A DNA stretch of 64,000 nucleotides from Cytobacillus horneckiae (GTDB lineage: Bacteria > Bacillota > Bacilli > Bacillales > Cytobacillaceae): contig NZ_PISD01000007.1 of assembly GCF_002835735.1 (NCBI RefSeq), positions 124,001-188,000 on the forward strand, read 5' to 3'. Shown here piece by piece: positions 45,990 through 55,527 of this stretch. The number at the start of each line of letters is the position of its first letter. The stretch's first letter is position 1. The position numbers were made by a program, and so were the translations under genes. Below the pieces are notes generated by a model. It did not search any database. It was given only the letters and a program-made list of their open reading frames with translations, and was not told the origin of the DNA.

Positions 45990-47672
45990 TTATTCTATTG
46001 AGAAAATAAATGCATAGAGAGGCTGCTTTCCATTATGGACTTCAACTTCTATCTCTTCATACTTTTCTTCAATAAAAGCGACTAAAGATTCAACTTCTTC
46101 ATCTGTTGCATCTTCACCTTTAATAATTGTTAAGATTTCTGCTTCTTCATCTATCATACTCGATAACAGATTGATTGCAGATTGCACTTTATCTTTATCT
46201 TTAACAACAATTTTACCTTCGTCAATTCCCATGAAATCGCCTTTTTCAATTTCAAGGCCATCAATGCTTGTGTCACGCACTGCGTAAGTGATTTGACCTG
46301 TTTTCACATGTGCAAGTGCTTCAGACATACTTTCCTCATTTTCAGAAAGGTCAGCTCCAGGATTGAAAGCCAATAAAGCTGACATTCCTTGAGGGACAGT
46401 TTTTGACGGAATGACAATTGCTTCTTCTTCTGTTACTTCCGCTGCCTGCTGTGCTGCCATAATAATGTTTTTATTATTAGGCAAAATAATGACCTTTTCT
46501 GCATTAACTTCTTTAATTGCTTTAACAATATCTTCAGTGCTTGGATTCATTGTCTGTCCGCCTTCGATGACAGCATGGGCACCAATACTGCGGAATAAGT
46601 CAGCTACTCCGCTTCCCATTGAAACAGTAACAATTCCGTATTCAAGCTTTTCCGCTGGTTTTTCTGCTTGAGTATTTACCGCATGCGAGCTGTCTTCATC
46701 AAGAATATTCGTATGCTGCAATCTCATGTTTTCAATCTTCATATTAATCAAGTTCCCATAGCGTTGGCCGTAGGATAAGCAGTCGCCAGGTTGCTCTGAA
46801 TGGATATGCACTTTAACTAAATCTTCATCTGCAATGACAAGCAGAGAATCTCCAAGCTTACTTAAATCTTGGCGGAATTGCTCCTCAGAGAAAGGATGAT
46901 CAGCAATTTTTTCTGATTCAAAACGAACCATAAATTCTGTGCAATAGCCGAAAACAATATCCTCAGTGTTCATATGGCTTTGTATACTTTTATGATGTTC
47001 TGCATTTACAAGGTCATCCATTTTTGGAAGCGTTTGCGCTGAATCAGGTAGCTTCTCTCCTTTTAATTCAGCAAGGAACCCTTCATATACGAAAAGCAAT
47101 CCTTGCCCGCCGCTATCAACAACTCCTACTTCTTTTAAAACAGGCAGTAAATCAGGTGTGCGATCAAGAGAAGCCTTCGCCTCTTTTACAATCGCTTCCA
47201 TAATAACAATAATGTCATCCTCATTTTGAGCTGCTTGAACTGCTTTTTTTCCAGCGTCCTTTGCAACTGTAAGGATTGTACCTTCTACTGGTTTCATAAC
47301 TGCCTTATAGGCTGTTTCCACACCTGCTTCAAAAGCAGCTGCAAATTCACTGCCATTTAAGCTTTCTTTATGTTCGATAGATTTGGAAAATCCTCTAAAA
47401 AGCTGTGAAAGAATAACACCTGAGTTACCGCGCGCCCCCATCAGCAAGCCCTTCGATAAAGCGACACCCACTTTTCCAATATGCGAATTCGCATGATTCT
47501 TTACTTCCTTCGCACCGGAAGTCATAGACAAATTCATGTTTGTTCCAGTGTCTCCATCAGGAACAGGGAAAACATTCAATGCGTCTACATATTTAGCATT
47601 TGCAGACAGATGATTGGCACCTTGTACAATCATTCGTGCAAATTGTTTTCCATCTAAAACTTTAATTGACAC
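45990..47672 (-). CDS. fakA: Fatty acid kinase catalytic subunit FakA (YloV)
   Basis: FakA phosphorylates exogenous fatty acids bound to FakB partners, feeding the PlsX/PlsY route. The 560-residue product has an N-terminal DhaL-like kinase domain (NVFPVPDGDTGTNMNLSM near 30-47, GARGNSGVILSQLFRG near 80), a central region, and a C-terminal EDD-like domain with IILPNNKNIIMAAQQA. It follows yloU by 16 bp. The family call is firm; the FakA role is by homology to the Staphylococcus system. Confidence 0.94.
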   Translation of the reverse strand: MSIKVLDGKQFARMIVQGANHLSANAKYVDALNVFPVPDGDTGTNMNLSMTSGAKEVKNHANSHIGKVGVALSKGLLMGARGNSGVILSQLFRGFSKSIEHKESLNGSEFAAAFEAGVETAYKAVMKPVEGTILTVAKDAGKKAVQAAQNEDDIIVIMEAIVKEAKASLDRTPDLLPVLKEVGVVDSGGQGLLFVYEGFLAELKGEKLPDSAQTLPKMDDLVNAEHHKSIQSHMNTEDIVFGYCTEFMVRFESEKIADHPFSEEQFRQDLSKLGDSLLVIADEDLVKVHIHSEQPGDCLSYGQRYGNLINMKIENMRLQHTNILDEDSSHAVNTQAEKPAEKLEYGIVTVSMGSGVADLFRSIGAHAVIEGGQTMNPSTEDIVKAIKEVNAEKVIILPNNKNIIMAAQQAAEVTEEEAIVIPSKTVPQGMSALLAFNPGADLSENEESMSEALAHVKTGQITYAVRDTSIDGLEIEKGDFMGIDEGKIVVKDKDKVQSAINLLSSMIDEEAEILTIIKGEDATDEEVESLVAFIEEKYEEIEVEVHNGKQPLYAFIFSIE

Positions 47673-47688
47673 AGATCTTTCCTCCTCA

Positions 47689-48051
47689 TTACGGGTTCGT
47701 TACACGAACACCTTGAACAAATATATTAACCGAGTCCGTACTGAGACCGACTGTTTGATCCAAGGTGTATTTTACTTTTGATTGCACATTATGCGCTACT
47801 TCTGAAATTTTAGTTCCATAGCTAACAATAATGTACATGTCAATATGTACTTCGTCTTCTTCCTGGCGAACGACGACTCCTCTAGTAAAATTCTCTTTAC
47901 GTAGAATTTCAGTCAAGCCATCCTTAATTTGATTTTTAGAAGCCATGCCTACAATTCCGTAGCAGTCGACTGCTGCGCCACCCGCAATTGTTGCAATCAC
48001 ATCGTTTGAGATATCGATTTGCCCGTAATTCGTTTTTAATTCGATGGACAT
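47689..48051 (-). CDS. yloU: Asp23/Gls24 family envelope stress protein (YloU)
   Basis: A 120-residue Asp23-family protein (GQIDISNDVIATIAGGAAVDCYGIVGMASKN near the N-terminus, then DMYIIVSYGTKISEVAHNVQSKV). Such proteins are membrane-associated and linked to envelope homeostasis. It is co-transcribed with fakA and divergent from rpmB. The start ATG follows AAAGGGGGAA. Confidence 0.93.
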   Translation of the reverse strand: MSIELKTNYGQIDISNDVIATIAGGAAVDCYGIVGMASKNQIKDGLTEILRKENFTRGVVVRQEEDEVHIDMYIIVSYGTKISEVAHNVQSKVKYTLDQTVGLSTDSVNIFVQGVRVTNP

Positions 48052-48468
48052 AGTTCGTTCCCCCTTTTGGAAAATAGCATTTTAGTATAGCACGTCTGCC
48101 AAATGTATGAAGTTTAATGATTACTTGCTCACTTGCTTATCCTTGGCAATCATGCGGGTACGTATATATATCATATATACTTTACTGCTTTTCATAAAGA
48201 ATATTTTACTATATGAGCGAAGAATTTAAAAGCCATACTTCCTTCACCTTATTATAGCTTATAAATACATATCATATGTCAAGGAATTTTTCTTGATAGA
48301 TTTAACAGCAACTATTGCATTGTCACAGCTAGTATGATAAATTATTAAGGTATCTTTTTAGTATGAAAGCAGTGCGGACTGTTTTCTTATTAAATCAGAT
48401 GTAACTGACAATTGTAATCGAAAGCATGAAAATAGTTGATGTCATGTTTTAGTAAGGAGGGAATATAC
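48052..48468. other. 417-bp divergent intergenic region between yloU and rpmB
   Basis: The region must contain the promoters for both directions. A plus-strand sigma-A type pair is visible for rpmB (48320-48348). For yloU, TATACT near 48083 with a poor TTCATA 16 bp upstream is possible. A near-palindromic run of alternating T and A around 48163-48181 is also present. I see no gene. Confidence 0.55.
48320..48348 (+). promoter_or_regulatory. Promoter for rpmB
   Basis: TTGTCA (48320-48325) and TATTAA (48343-48348) are 17 bp apart on the plus strand, about 120 bp before rpmB, leaving room for a leader. Confidence 0.5.
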
Positions 48469-48657
48469 ATGCCACGCAAATGTGTTGTAACAGGAAAAAA
48501 GACAACTTCAGGTAATGCTCGTTCTCACGCAATGAACGCTAACAAACGTACTTGGGGAGCTAACCTTCAAAAGGTACGTATTCTTGTAGACGGTAAACCA
48601 AAACGTGTTTGGGTATCTGCAAGAGCACTAAGATCAGGTAAAGTTGAACGCGTATAA
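48469..48657 (+). CDS. rpmB: 50S ribosomal protein L28
   Basis: L28 is a small basic protein of the 50S subunit. I start it at ATG 48469-48471 after TAAGGAGGGA, giving 62 residues beginning [11 protein letters not shown]. The single early Cys shows that this is not the zinc-binding form with paired CxxC motifs. It is the only plus-strand protein gene in the window, as in B. subtilis, and is followed directly by a strong terminator. Confidence 0.98.
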   Translation: MPRKCVVTGKKTTSGNARSHAMNANKRTWGANLQKVRILVDGKPKRVWVSARALRSGKVERV

Positions 48658-48662
48658 TGAAT

Positions 48663-48699
48663 AAGAGGGATATCCACAATGGATTCCCTCTTTTTTATT
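48663..48699 (+). terminator. Intrinsic terminator after rpmB
   Basis: Plus-strand AAGAGGGAT and ATTCCCTCTT form a 9-bp stem followed by TTTTTTATT, 6 bp past the rpmB stop. Confidence 0.93.
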
Positions 48700-48730
48700 G
48701 GAAAAATAAAAGCACCTGAATAGGTGCTTA
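48700..48730 (-). terminator. Intrinsic terminator after spoVM
   Basis: Minus-strand AAGCACCT and AGGTGCTT pair around ATTC and are followed by TTATTTTTCC. It lies back to back with the rpmB terminator, so the two converging transcripts each have their own stop. Confidence 0.88.
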
Positions 48731-48755
48731 ATCAAGTATTTCTTGCTGAATTCAT

Positions 48756-48836
48756 CTATCCCTTCTTAAATGTTCCCAACATGGCGCGGACAATCCCGCC
48801 TAGAAATTTGGGCAGTTTAATTGTATAAAACCTCAT
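48756..48836 (-). CDS. spoVM: Stage V sporulation protein M
   Basis: SpoVM is a 26-residue amphipathic peptide that marks the convex forespore membrane and anchors SpoIVA for coat assembly. The gene is too short for ordinary gene finders. The translation MRFYTIKLPKFLGGIVRAML plus GTFKKG differs from B. subtilis SpoVM at only a few positions and has exactly the same length. A GAGGAGGGAC site precedes the ATG. It lies between thiN and rpmB as in B. subtilis and has its own terminator. A sigma-E promoter is expected but I could not fix its hexamers. Confidence 0.95.
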   Translation of the reverse strand: MRFYTIKLPKFLGGIVRAMLGTFKKG

Positions 48837-48935
48837 TTAAGTCCCTCCTCAAAATCTCACACATCTGGCTATTTGGCAGCCTATTTCTATACTATTCATA
48901 TTAAGAAAATAAGTACTGCGAACAATTTGTCTTAC

Positions 48936-49583
48936 TTAATCCTTGCTCCTTACCACCATTAATATGCCTTCTGTAAAAGAAAAAGTACCATTATCATCAA
49001 GAAGTTCATTACTTATACATAGTGTGGATCCGAAAGGAATATGCTTGTCAGATAAAGGATACTTAAACCCTATAAGTGTTAAATTCTCTACTGCCATAGT
49101 CATTGGAATAAATGAAATATAATTAAATGAATCCCTTTTATGTATATGATATTCACCAGGATTTTTTATATAAATAATATTTTTTTCATCAATCATTTCA
49201 ATCGGCACAGGCACTTCTCGTAAGAGCGGCTGCACAAGCAGCTGGACATTGGCAAAGAAATGATCCAGCCTTCCACCAGTTCCACCAAACACTCTTATAA
49301 GCTGCGGATTTTGTTCTAATGCCCAATTTAAAGCCAGCTCCATATCCGTTTCATCCTTTTCAGGTTTAAACCGGTTTAACTTCGAAACTCCTGATTCAAT
49401 TTGCTTCATTTCATCTTCAGATACTGAGTCAAAATCTCCAAAAGCCATAATCGGCTGAATACCCTTTGATAAAAGGGTAACTGTTCCTTTATCCACACCG
49501 ATCCATTGACCTTCATCTGAATGATAGCTATCTAATTTAGGTATATACTGTTCCGGACCAGCAGCTAAAATATTTATAATCAT
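48936..49583 (-). CDS. thiN: Thiamine pyrophosphokinase ThiN
   Basis: ThiN makes thiamine diphosphate from thiamine and ATP. The 215-residue product has the N-terminal catalytic fold (GVDKGTVTLLSKGIQPIMAFGDFDSV near 28-53), the DETDMELALNWAL helix near 77 and GGTGGRLDHFFANVQLL near 99. The C-terminal thiamine-binding beta domain follows. No TPP riboswitch is visible upstream. It normally follows rpe closely; here 560 bp separate them. Confidence 0.95.
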   Translation of the reverse strand: MIINILAAGPEQYIPKLDSYHSDEGQWIGVDKGTVTLLSKGIQPIMAFGDFDSVSEDEMKQIESGVSKLNRFKPEKDETDMELALNWALEQNPQLIRVFGGTGGRLDHFFANVQLLVQPLLREVPVPIEMIDEKNIIYIKNPGEYHIHKRDSFNYISFIPMTMAVENLTLIGFKYPLSDKHIPFGSTLCISNELLDDNGTFSFTEGILMVVRSKD

Positions 49584-49724
49584 TTATACACCTCATTTAT
49601 TGTATGTTATTGTTCCGAAGGACATAGTTTGTATATACCCTATTTTACTATCCTAATCGTGAATATTCATGTTTTTTACTGTTTTTAATTTTGATAGAGG
49701 CGCCCATTCAGCTTAAACGGATAT

Positions 49725-49856
49725 TTAAGTCAACCAGTAGGCTCTCTTTAATAAAAGCAAATACTCCGGTAATTCTTTTCCATCTTTTGAACGTAGTAAG
49801 CCACTTACATTCTTATAAGAAATCACAAAGAATCTGCAATATTTATAGTAAAAAAA
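49725..49856 (-). pseudogene. Possible C-terminal remnant of a lost protein gene
   Basis: Reading the minus strand up to the TAA at 49725-49727, 43 codons are open. The last part, SGLLRSKDGKELPEYLLLLK, is followed by RAYWLT and looks like a real protein end. There is no start codon or ribosome site, and a stop lies just upstream. A transposase remnant is possible, but I do not recognise the family. Confidence 0.3.
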
Positions 49857-49986
49857 CTATATGGCGAGTTTCCATGCTAGCCTATGGCATAATACGCCTA
49901 CCTAAATAGAAAAAAAGCTGAGTCAAAAGCGTATTTTAGACAAATATATCTCTTAGAGTGCTGATGAATACTTTCTTTTGTGTGTT

Positions 49987-50022
49987 CGTCACTTTATTTG
50001 CCGGTTAAAGTGACGATTTTTT
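49987..50022 (+). terminator. Orphan plus-strand intrinsic terminator
   Basis: CGTCACTTTA and TAAAGTGACG form a perfect 10-bp stem with a 9-base loop, followed by ATTTTTT. It is oriented to stop plus-strand transcription, yet no plus-strand gene is present upstream for more than 1 kb. Confidence 0.75.
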
Positions 50023-50085
50023 GTGCACTTTTCGGAAATAATGAAATTCCTTAATCAAAACTTCATTTCCTGAATTAGATAGAAA

Positions 50086-50140
50086 AAGAGGCTGACCCAA
50101 TAGGTGTCATTTTCATGACCCTTTTGGGACAGCCCCTTTA
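50086..50140 (-). terminator. Large inverted-repeat terminator after rpe
   Basis: An imperfect stem of about 20 bp (AAAGGGGCTGTCCCAAAAGG facing the matching half ending CAGCCTCTTTTT) closes the rpe transcript. U residues follow on the minus strand. Similar GGGCTGTCCC palindromes also occur at insertion-sequence scars, so it could be of mobile origin. Confidence 0.8.
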
Positions 50141-50143
50141 ATT

Positions 50144-50788
50144 CTACCCTCTAATCGCAGCGATTGCCTCGGCACGATTTTCTTTATTATATACTGCAGA
50201 ACCTGCAACAAGAACATCTGCTCCTGCCTCCATACAAAGCTTCGCAGTCTCCTCATTTACACCGCCATCTACTTCTATTTCAACTTGCAGGTCACCCGCT
50301 TCAATTAACTGCTTTACTTCAGCAATCTTCGGAAGCACGCTAGTAATAAACTTTTGCCCGCCAAAACCTGGATTGACAGTCATTAATAAAACCATATCAA
50401 TATCCTCAAGCACATGTTTGATTGATTGTACAGGTGTTGCTGGGTTTAATACTACACCAGCTTTAATTCCGTAGGATTTTATTAATTGAATGGTGCGATG
50501 AAGATGCTGGCAAGCTTCAACATGCACAGTAATATAATCCGCACCGGCTTTAGCAAATGCTTCAATATATTGATCTGGATTTTCGATCATTAAATGAACA
50601 TCTAAAGGCAATTTTGTAATCGGACGTATGGCATCAACAATTAAAGGACCAATTGTAATGTTAGGAACAAAATGGCCATCCATCACATCGATATGAATAT
50701 AATCAGCTCCGCCCTGTTCAACATCTTTTATTTCCTCTCCCAATTTGGAAAAATCCGCTGATAGGATAGAAGGTGCAATTTTCACCAT
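50144..50788 (-). CDS. rpe: Ribulose-phosphate 3-epimerase
   Basis: Rpe interconverts ribulose-5-phosphate and xylulose-5-phosphate in the pentose phosphate pathway. The 214-residue TIM barrel has [16 protein letters not shown] at the start, the metal-binding [12 protein letters not shown] near 33-44, VHLMIENP near 65, and [12 protein letters not shown] near 136. It follows rsgA by 2 bp and ends the prpC-prkC-rsgA-rpe group. Confidence 0.97.
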   Translation of the reverse strand: MVKIAPSILSADFSKLGEEIKDVEQGGADYIHIDVMDGHFVPNITIGPLIVDAIRPITKLPLDVHLMIENPDQYIEAFAKAGADYITVHVEACQHLHRTIQLIKSYGIKAGVVLNPATPVQSIKHVLEDIDMVLLMTVNPGFGGQKFITSVLPKIAEVKQLIEAGDLQVEIEVDGGVNEETAKLCMEAGADVLVAGSAVYNKENRAEAIAAIRG

Positions 50789-50790
50789 GT

Positions 50791-51675
50791 TTAATACCTC
50801 GGCTTTCTCTCTTTAATTTCCTGCAAAAAAGCAATATAATGCTCATAGCGGTATGCAGGGATTTCGCCTGAATCATAAGCTTCCTTTACCGTACATTTCG
50901 GCTCTTTCAAGTGAAGACAACCGCGAAACTTGCACTCCTCACTTTTTTCCTGAATATCTGGAAAACATCCATTTAAATCTTCCATTTCGATATGAGTAAA
51001 TTCTAAAGAACTGAAACCTGGAGTATCCGCAACATATCCATCATTAATCTCTATTAGCTCAACATGACGAGTCGTATGCTTCCCCCTTCCTAAATGAGTA
51101 GAGATGTCATCTGTTTTAAGCTCTAAATCAGGACGCAATACGTTGAGAAGTGATGACTTCCCAACGCCTGATTGACCGGCAAAGACAGATATCTCCCCAC
51201 GTATAAAAGGTGCCAGCTCATTAATCCCTTCTTCTGTTTCCGAAGAAGTCAACAGTACTTCATAGCCTGCTTTACGATAATCATCCGCATATCCCCGTAT
51301 TGTTTCCTGTTGCGCTTCATCCGCCAAATCCATTTTTGTTATGCAAATAATTGGTTTTATAGAATTAAACTCAACCAATACGAGAAAGCGGTCTAATAAC
51401 GCTGTGCTAAAGGCTGGCTCAACGCTAGAAAAGACGAGAAAAGCCTGATCGACATTCGCAATTGGGGGCCGAATAAGTTCGTTCTTGCGCTCTTTAACTT
51501 CTAAAATATAGCCTTCTTTATCATTTTCCGCCTGATACACCACTTCATCACCGACGAGCGGAGTTATTTTATTCTTGCGAAAAACGCCGCGCCCCCGGCA
51601 TTGAATAATTTCTTCCTCATCACTTAATACATAGTAAAATCCGCTCAACGCTTTAATAATTTTGCCTTCAGGCAT
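50791..51675 (-). CDS. rsgA: Ribosome small subunit GTPase RsgA (CpgA/YloQ)
   Basis: RsgA is a circularly permuted GTPase that checks 30S maturation. The 294-residue product has an N-terminal OB fold (about 1-65), G4 ITKMD near 115, G1 [12 protein letters not shown] near 170, G3 DTPGF near 215 and a C-terminal zinc site ([14 protein letters not shown] near 247). In B. subtilis it is a phosphorylation target of PrkC, encoded next to it. It sits 17 bp downstream of prkC. Confidence 0.97.
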   Translation of the reverse strand: MPEGKIIKALSGFYYVLSDEEEIIQCRGRGVFRKNKITPLVGDEVVYQAENDKEGYILEVKERKNELIRPPIANVDQAFLVFSSVEPAFSTALLDRFLVLVEFNSIKPIICITKMDLADEAQQETIRGYADDYRKAGYEVLLTSSETEEGINELAPFIRGEISVFAGQSGVGKSSLLNVLRPDLELKTDDISTHLGRGKHTTRHVELIEINDGYVADTPGFSSLEFTHIEMEDLNGCFPDIQEKSEECKFRGCLHLKEPKCTVKEAYDSGEIPAYRYEHYIAFLQEIKERKPRY

Positions 51676-51692
51676 AGCAGCACTCCTTGTTT

Positions 51693-53681
51693 TTATTCTT
51701 CGTCATAGTTAACTGTTTCTTCAATAATTAACGTTCCGTCTCTAATAATCTGATATGATGCAGATTCGCCAGGCTGAATTTGCAGTATAATTGGAATAAC
51801 ACGCTCTTCTGTAATATACAGCGTATTATAAGGCTCATCTATTTCATTATTCATGTCTTCTATATGAATTTGCACTTCTTGGGTTTGACCTTCTTCTTCA
51901 GGCGCATACGGCACATTCACTTCTCTTTTTACTTCTTTAGGAAGCTGTTTCGGGCCGGCAGATAGAGTAATTTTCACTTTATCGCCTGGGCTGAGCTCAG
52001 TCCCTGGGACAGGGTCTTGTGTTAGAACAAGGCCTTCCTTCACCTCAGGATCATTCTCACTTCCTACTATGTCAATAACGAGCCCAGTGCTGTTTTCATA
52101 TTCTTCTAACCCAGGTTCGTTGTATCCGCTTAAATCTTTTAAAGTAATAGGCTCAGGCCCTGAGCTAACCTTAAATACGATTTCTTCATCTTCAGGAATG
52201 ACTTCCTCGCCTTTTTCTATATTTTGTTCAACAATGATGCCGGCAGTTTCATCGCTGTGAACATCTTCTTTTGTAATGGAGGTAAAACCATCCTCCTCCA
52301 ATTGGTTTTCGACATCTTCATACATGCGGCCGGTATAATCTTCAAGCTCATATTTCTCTTTGCCGATGCTTTCATATATCGTGATGGCAGCTCCTTCTTT
52401 TGCTGTCTTACCTGCTTTTGGATCCGTACGAATGACATCGCCCCCCGGAATTTCATCGTCCGTAATTTTATGTCTTTCTCCGACCTTAAATCCTGCTTCG
52501 GTTAACTCATTCATTGCTTCTTCTACCGGCATATCAGCCACATCAGGCACTGCAATGTCTTTCGGAGATAAAATGTCCGGCAAAACCGTCACACTCAATA
52601 CACCAATTAGAAGCAAGAGCACAAAAACAGAGACTAAAATAACAGACCATCTTTTCTTTTTTTTCTGTTTTTTATCTGAAGACTTTTTGTCCTTCTTCTT
52701 TTTCTTAGGCTTGTCTTCCTTGCTGCCTTCCGGTTCTTCAACTGTCTTATGAATGATTGTTTCATCGCTTACAGGATACATTTTATCAGCTGTAATGATT
52801 GGAATTGCCTTTGTTGCATCATCATCTTCAGCTATAACAAATTTCGCTTCATTCAACCGCTCAGGATTTAGTGCAGTAGATAAATCCTCTTTCATCTCAT
52901 CTGCATTGTTATAACGGTGAAATGGATCTTTCGCAGTCGCTTTTAAGACGATGTTCTCAACACTTTGCGGAATTTCCGGGTTCCACCTTCTTAAAGATGG
53001 GGTTTCTGATTGCAGATGCTTCAATGCAATGGAAACAGCGGATTCTCCTGAGAATGGCAATCTTCCAGTAAGCAATTCAAACATGACAATACCAAGTGAA
53101 TAAATATCAGACTTTCTGTTTGCCATTCCGCCTCTTGCCTGCTCTGGTGATAAATAATGTACAGATCCGAGAACGGAATTTGTCTGAGTAATGCTTGTTG
53201 CGCTTAATGCCATCGCGATACCAAAATCTGTAATTTTAATATTACCTTCCGGGTCTATTAAGATATTATGAGGTTTTATATCCCTATGAATGATTTGGTT
53301 TTGATGGGCATGAGAGATCGCCGAAGTAAGCTGTTTCATAATATTTAATGCCGTTTCAATCGGCACTGGACTGTTCTTTTGTATGTATTGCTTTAAAGTA
53401 TAGCCATCAACATATTCCATCACGATGTAATAAAGTGTATCTTCTTCACCCACATCGTAAATACTAACAATGTTTGGATGAGCAAGGCTTGTTGCAGATT
53501 GTGCTTCACGATGGAATCTGCGTATAAATTCATCATCTTCCGCATAATCTAGACGAAGCATTTTAACAGCCACATCCCTGTCCAAAATCATATCATGGGC
53601 AAGGTAAACATTGGCCATGCCTCCGCCGCCAATCATTTCAAGAATTTTATAACGACCACTAATGCGTTTTCCGATCATCAC
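51693..53681 (-). CDS. prkC: PASTA-domain serine/threonine protein kinase PrkC
   Basis: PrkC senses muropeptides and phosphorylates targets in growth, cell-wall control and spore germination. The 662-residue product has an N-terminal Hanks-type kinase (GGGGMANVY loop near 18, VAVKML Lys near 40, HRDIKPHN near 134, DFG near 153). A basic juxtamembrane stretch and one membrane helix (about 345-367) lead to three extracellular PASTA repeats (about 370-570) and a C-terminal beta domain. It overlaps nothing but lies 6 bp from prpC, its phosphatase. Confidence 0.97.
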   Translation of the reverse strand: MMIGKRISGRYKILEMIGGGGMANVYLAHDMILDRDVAVKMLRLDYAEDDEFIRRFHREAQSATSLAHPNIVSIYDVGEEDTLYYIVMEYVDGYTLKQYIQKNSPVPIETALNIMKQLTSAISHAHQNQIIHRDIKPHNILIDPEGNIKITDFGIAMALSATSITQTNSVLGSVHYLSPEQARGGMANRKSDIYSLGIVMFELLTGRLPFSGESAVSIALKHLQSETPSLRRWNPEIPQSVENIVLKATAKDPFHRYNNADEMKEDLSTALNPERLNEAKFVIAEDDDATKAIPIITADKMYPVSDETIIHKTVEEPEGSKEDKPKKKKKDKKSSDKKQKKKKRWSVILVSVFVLLLLIGVLSVTVLPDILSPKDIAVPDVADMPVEEAMNELTEAGFKVGERHKITDDEIPGGDVIRTDPKAGKTAKEGAAITIYESIGKEKYELEDYTGRMYEDVENQLEEDGFTSITKEDVHSDETAGIIVEQNIEKGEEVIPEDEEIVFKVSSGPEPITLKDLSGYNEPGLEEYENSTGLVIDIVGSENDPEVKEGLVLTQDPVPGTELSPGDKVKITLSAGPKQLPKEVKREVNVPYAPEEEGQTQEVQIHIEDMNNEIDEPYNTLYITEERVIPIILQIQPGESASYQIIRDGTLIIEETVNYDEE

Positions 53682-53687
53682 TCATCA

Positions 53688-54437
53688 TCACCCTCTTTCA
53701 CTGCCATCTTCAAACTCAACGATAACAAGGGTGATATTATCCTCGCCTCCATAATGATTAGCCATATCTATTAGTTTTGAAGCTTTTTCTTCTAAATTAT
53801 CATTGCTCTTTATTATTGTATCCATCTCTTCTTCCGATACCTTATTTGATAACCCATCGGAGCATAATAACAGTACATCGTCCTCTTCGAATATAATTGT
53901 TTTTAGGTCAAGACTGACATCTTCTTCAGTTCCAAGAACCCGTAAAACAACATTTTTCATTGGATGATGTTCTGCATCTTCTTTGGAAATCTGTCCGGAG
54001 CGAACAAGCTCATTTACTAGTGAATGATCATCTGTTAATTGTTGAAATCCTGATTCATTTTTTATGTAGCACCGGCTGTCACCGACATTCGCTATTGTTG
54101 CAAAGCGATCTGTACAAATAGCTGCAACAACTGTCGTTCCCATACCTTCACATGCAGGAACATTATTTGCATGCTCAAACAATATCGCATTCACATCTTT
54201 AATATTTTGCGATAACCATTTTTCTGCTTCTTCTGCGGTTTGAATCTTTGCGGATTTCTCCCATAATTCCTTCAGATTATCCCTAGCCATTTCACTTGCA
54301 ACATCACCTGCACGATGGCCGCCCATGCCATCAGCTACGATGGCAAGGCGATCTCCACTTGCATTGACAAATATTCCACCATTATCTTCATTTCTTTGAC
54401 GGATTTTACCAACATCAGTCATAAAAACAGCTCTCAT
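53688..54437 (-). CDS. prpC: PP2C-type protein phosphatase PrpC (Stp)
   Basis: PrpC removes phosphate from PrkC and its substrates. I start it at ATG 54435-54437 (MRAVFMTDVGKIR), which has GAGGTGACA in front; the frame remains open further upstream into rlmN but those residues do not match the family. The 249-residue PP2C fold shows the metal-binding motifs RNEDN near 14, VADGMGGH near 33, GDSRCY near 114 and GGEDNIT near 234. It is the paired partner of prkC. Confidence 0.96.
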   Translation of the reverse strand: MRAVFMTDVGKIRQRNEDNGGIFVNASGDRLAIVADGMGGHRAGDVASEMARDNLKELWEKSAKIQTAEEAEKWLSQNIKDVNAILFEHANNVPACEGMGTTVVAAICTDRFATIANVGDSRCYIKNESGFQQLTDDHSLVNELVRSGQISKEDAEHHPMKNVVLRVLGTEEDVSLDLKTIIFEEDDVLLLCSDGLSNKVSEEEMDTIIKSNDNLEEKASKLIDMANHYGGEDNITLVIVEFEDGSERG

Positions 54438-54441
54438 ACTG

Positions 54442-55527
54442 TCACCTCGTCTCCTCTTTTCGCTCCTTTGCACGAAGTTGTCCACATGCTGCATCAATAT
54501 CATGACCGTGCTCTCTGCGAATCGTTACATTTACACCATGTTTCTTTAAAGTTTTTTCAAAAGCAAAGATTTGATCTTTAGGTGTTCTTACATAATCCCT
54601 TTCTGGTACATAATTCACAGGAATTAAATTAATATGGCATTTAATATCTTTTACAAGGGCTGCTAATTCTTCAGCATGTTCTTCCTGATCATTTACACCG
54701 CCAAATAAACCATACTCAAAGCTAACCCTTCTGCCGGTCTTATCAATATAGTAGCGAATCGCTTCCATCAGGTCAGGAAGTTTATAGGCGCGATTGATAG
54801 GCATTAGACGTCCTCTAATTTCATTATTAGGTGCATGTAGGCTGACCGCAAAGTTAATTTGCATATTTTCATCTGCGAATTTATAAATCTTTGGTATGAT
54901 CCCGCTTGTTGACACTGTTATATGGCGCGCGCCAATGTTTAAGCCATTATCATGATTAATTATTTTAAGGAAAGGCATCATTTGATCATAATTATCGAAC
55001 GGCTCTCCAATTCCCATAATGACAACAGAGCTAACACGTTCGTCAGTCTCATCCAATGCTTGCTGAACCTTTACAACTTGTGCAACAATTTCTCCTGCTT
55101 CAAGATGTCGCTTTAAGCCGCCCAAAGTAGAGGCACAAAATGTACATCCAATGCGGCAGCCAACCTGTGTCGTTACACATACAGAATTGCCATAATCATG
55201 GCGCATTAAAACCGTTTCGATAGAATATCCGTCATGAAGCTCAAATAGGAACTTGATTGTGCCATCCGATGATTGCTGTTGAATGATTGTTTTCAATGTC
55301 GTCAATGTAAACTTAGCACTCAGTTTTTCCCTTAGCCCCTTTGATAGATTGGTCATATCCTCAAAGGTTGTTACTCTTTTCGTATAAAGCCAGTCAAAAA
55401 TCTGTTCTGCACGAAAAGCCTTCTCATTATTTTCTTTCAACCATTCTTTTACATCATGGAGCTGTAAAGAATAAATGGAGGGCTTGTGATCTGTTGTTGT
55501 TTTCTTCTTCGTTGCTGTTTGTTCCAT
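54442..55527 (-). CDS. rlmN: Dual-specificity 23S rRNA/tRNA adenine-C2 methyltransferase RlmN
   Basis: RlmN is a radical-SAM enzyme that methylates A2503 of 23S rRNA and A37 of some tRNAs. The 361-residue product has the CxxxCxxC iron-sulfur site in [10 protein letters not shown] near 127, the family segment [14 protein letters not shown] near 172, and a second catalytic Cys in the C-terminal AACGQL. It abuts the rsmB stop and precedes prpC. Confidence 0.97.
   Translation of the reverse strand: MEQTATKKKTTTDHKPSIYSLQLHDVKEWLKENNEKAFRAEQIFDWLYTKRVTTFEDMTNLSKGLREKLSAKFTLTTLKTIIQQQSSDGTIKFLFELHDGYSIETVLMRHDYGNSVCVTTQVGCRIGCTFCASTLGGLKRHLEAGEIVAQVVKVQQALDETDERVSSVVIMGIGEPFDNYDQMMPFLKIINHDNGLNIGARHITVSTSGIIPKIYKFADENMQINFAVSLHAPNNEIRGRLMPINRAYKLPDLMEAIRYYIDKTGRRVSFEYGLFGGVNDQEEHAEELAALVKDIKCHINLIPVNYVPERDYVRTPKDQIFAFEKTLKKHGVNVTIRREHGHDIDAACGQLRAKERKEETR

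Larger units (their letters stand above)
49584..50143. other. 560-bp expanded spacer between rpe and thiN
   Basis: It contains the large inverted repeat after rpe (50086-50140), a plus-strand terminator with no plus-strand gene (49987-50022), and a 43-codon minus-strand open segment with protein-like composition but no start (49725-49856). The rest is A+T-rich. B. subtilis has little sequence here, so this looks like the scar of a lost or inserted gene. Confidence 0.55.

Noticed and set aside
49584-49660. TPP riboswitch upstream of thiN
   Set aside because: The short A+T-rich leader lacks the CUGAGA and ACCUGA-type conserved segments.
49691-49909. 72-codon plus-strand frame in the thiN-rpe spacer
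   Set aside because: TTG start without a ribosome site; composition is random-like, and the minus-strand fragment is more protein-like.
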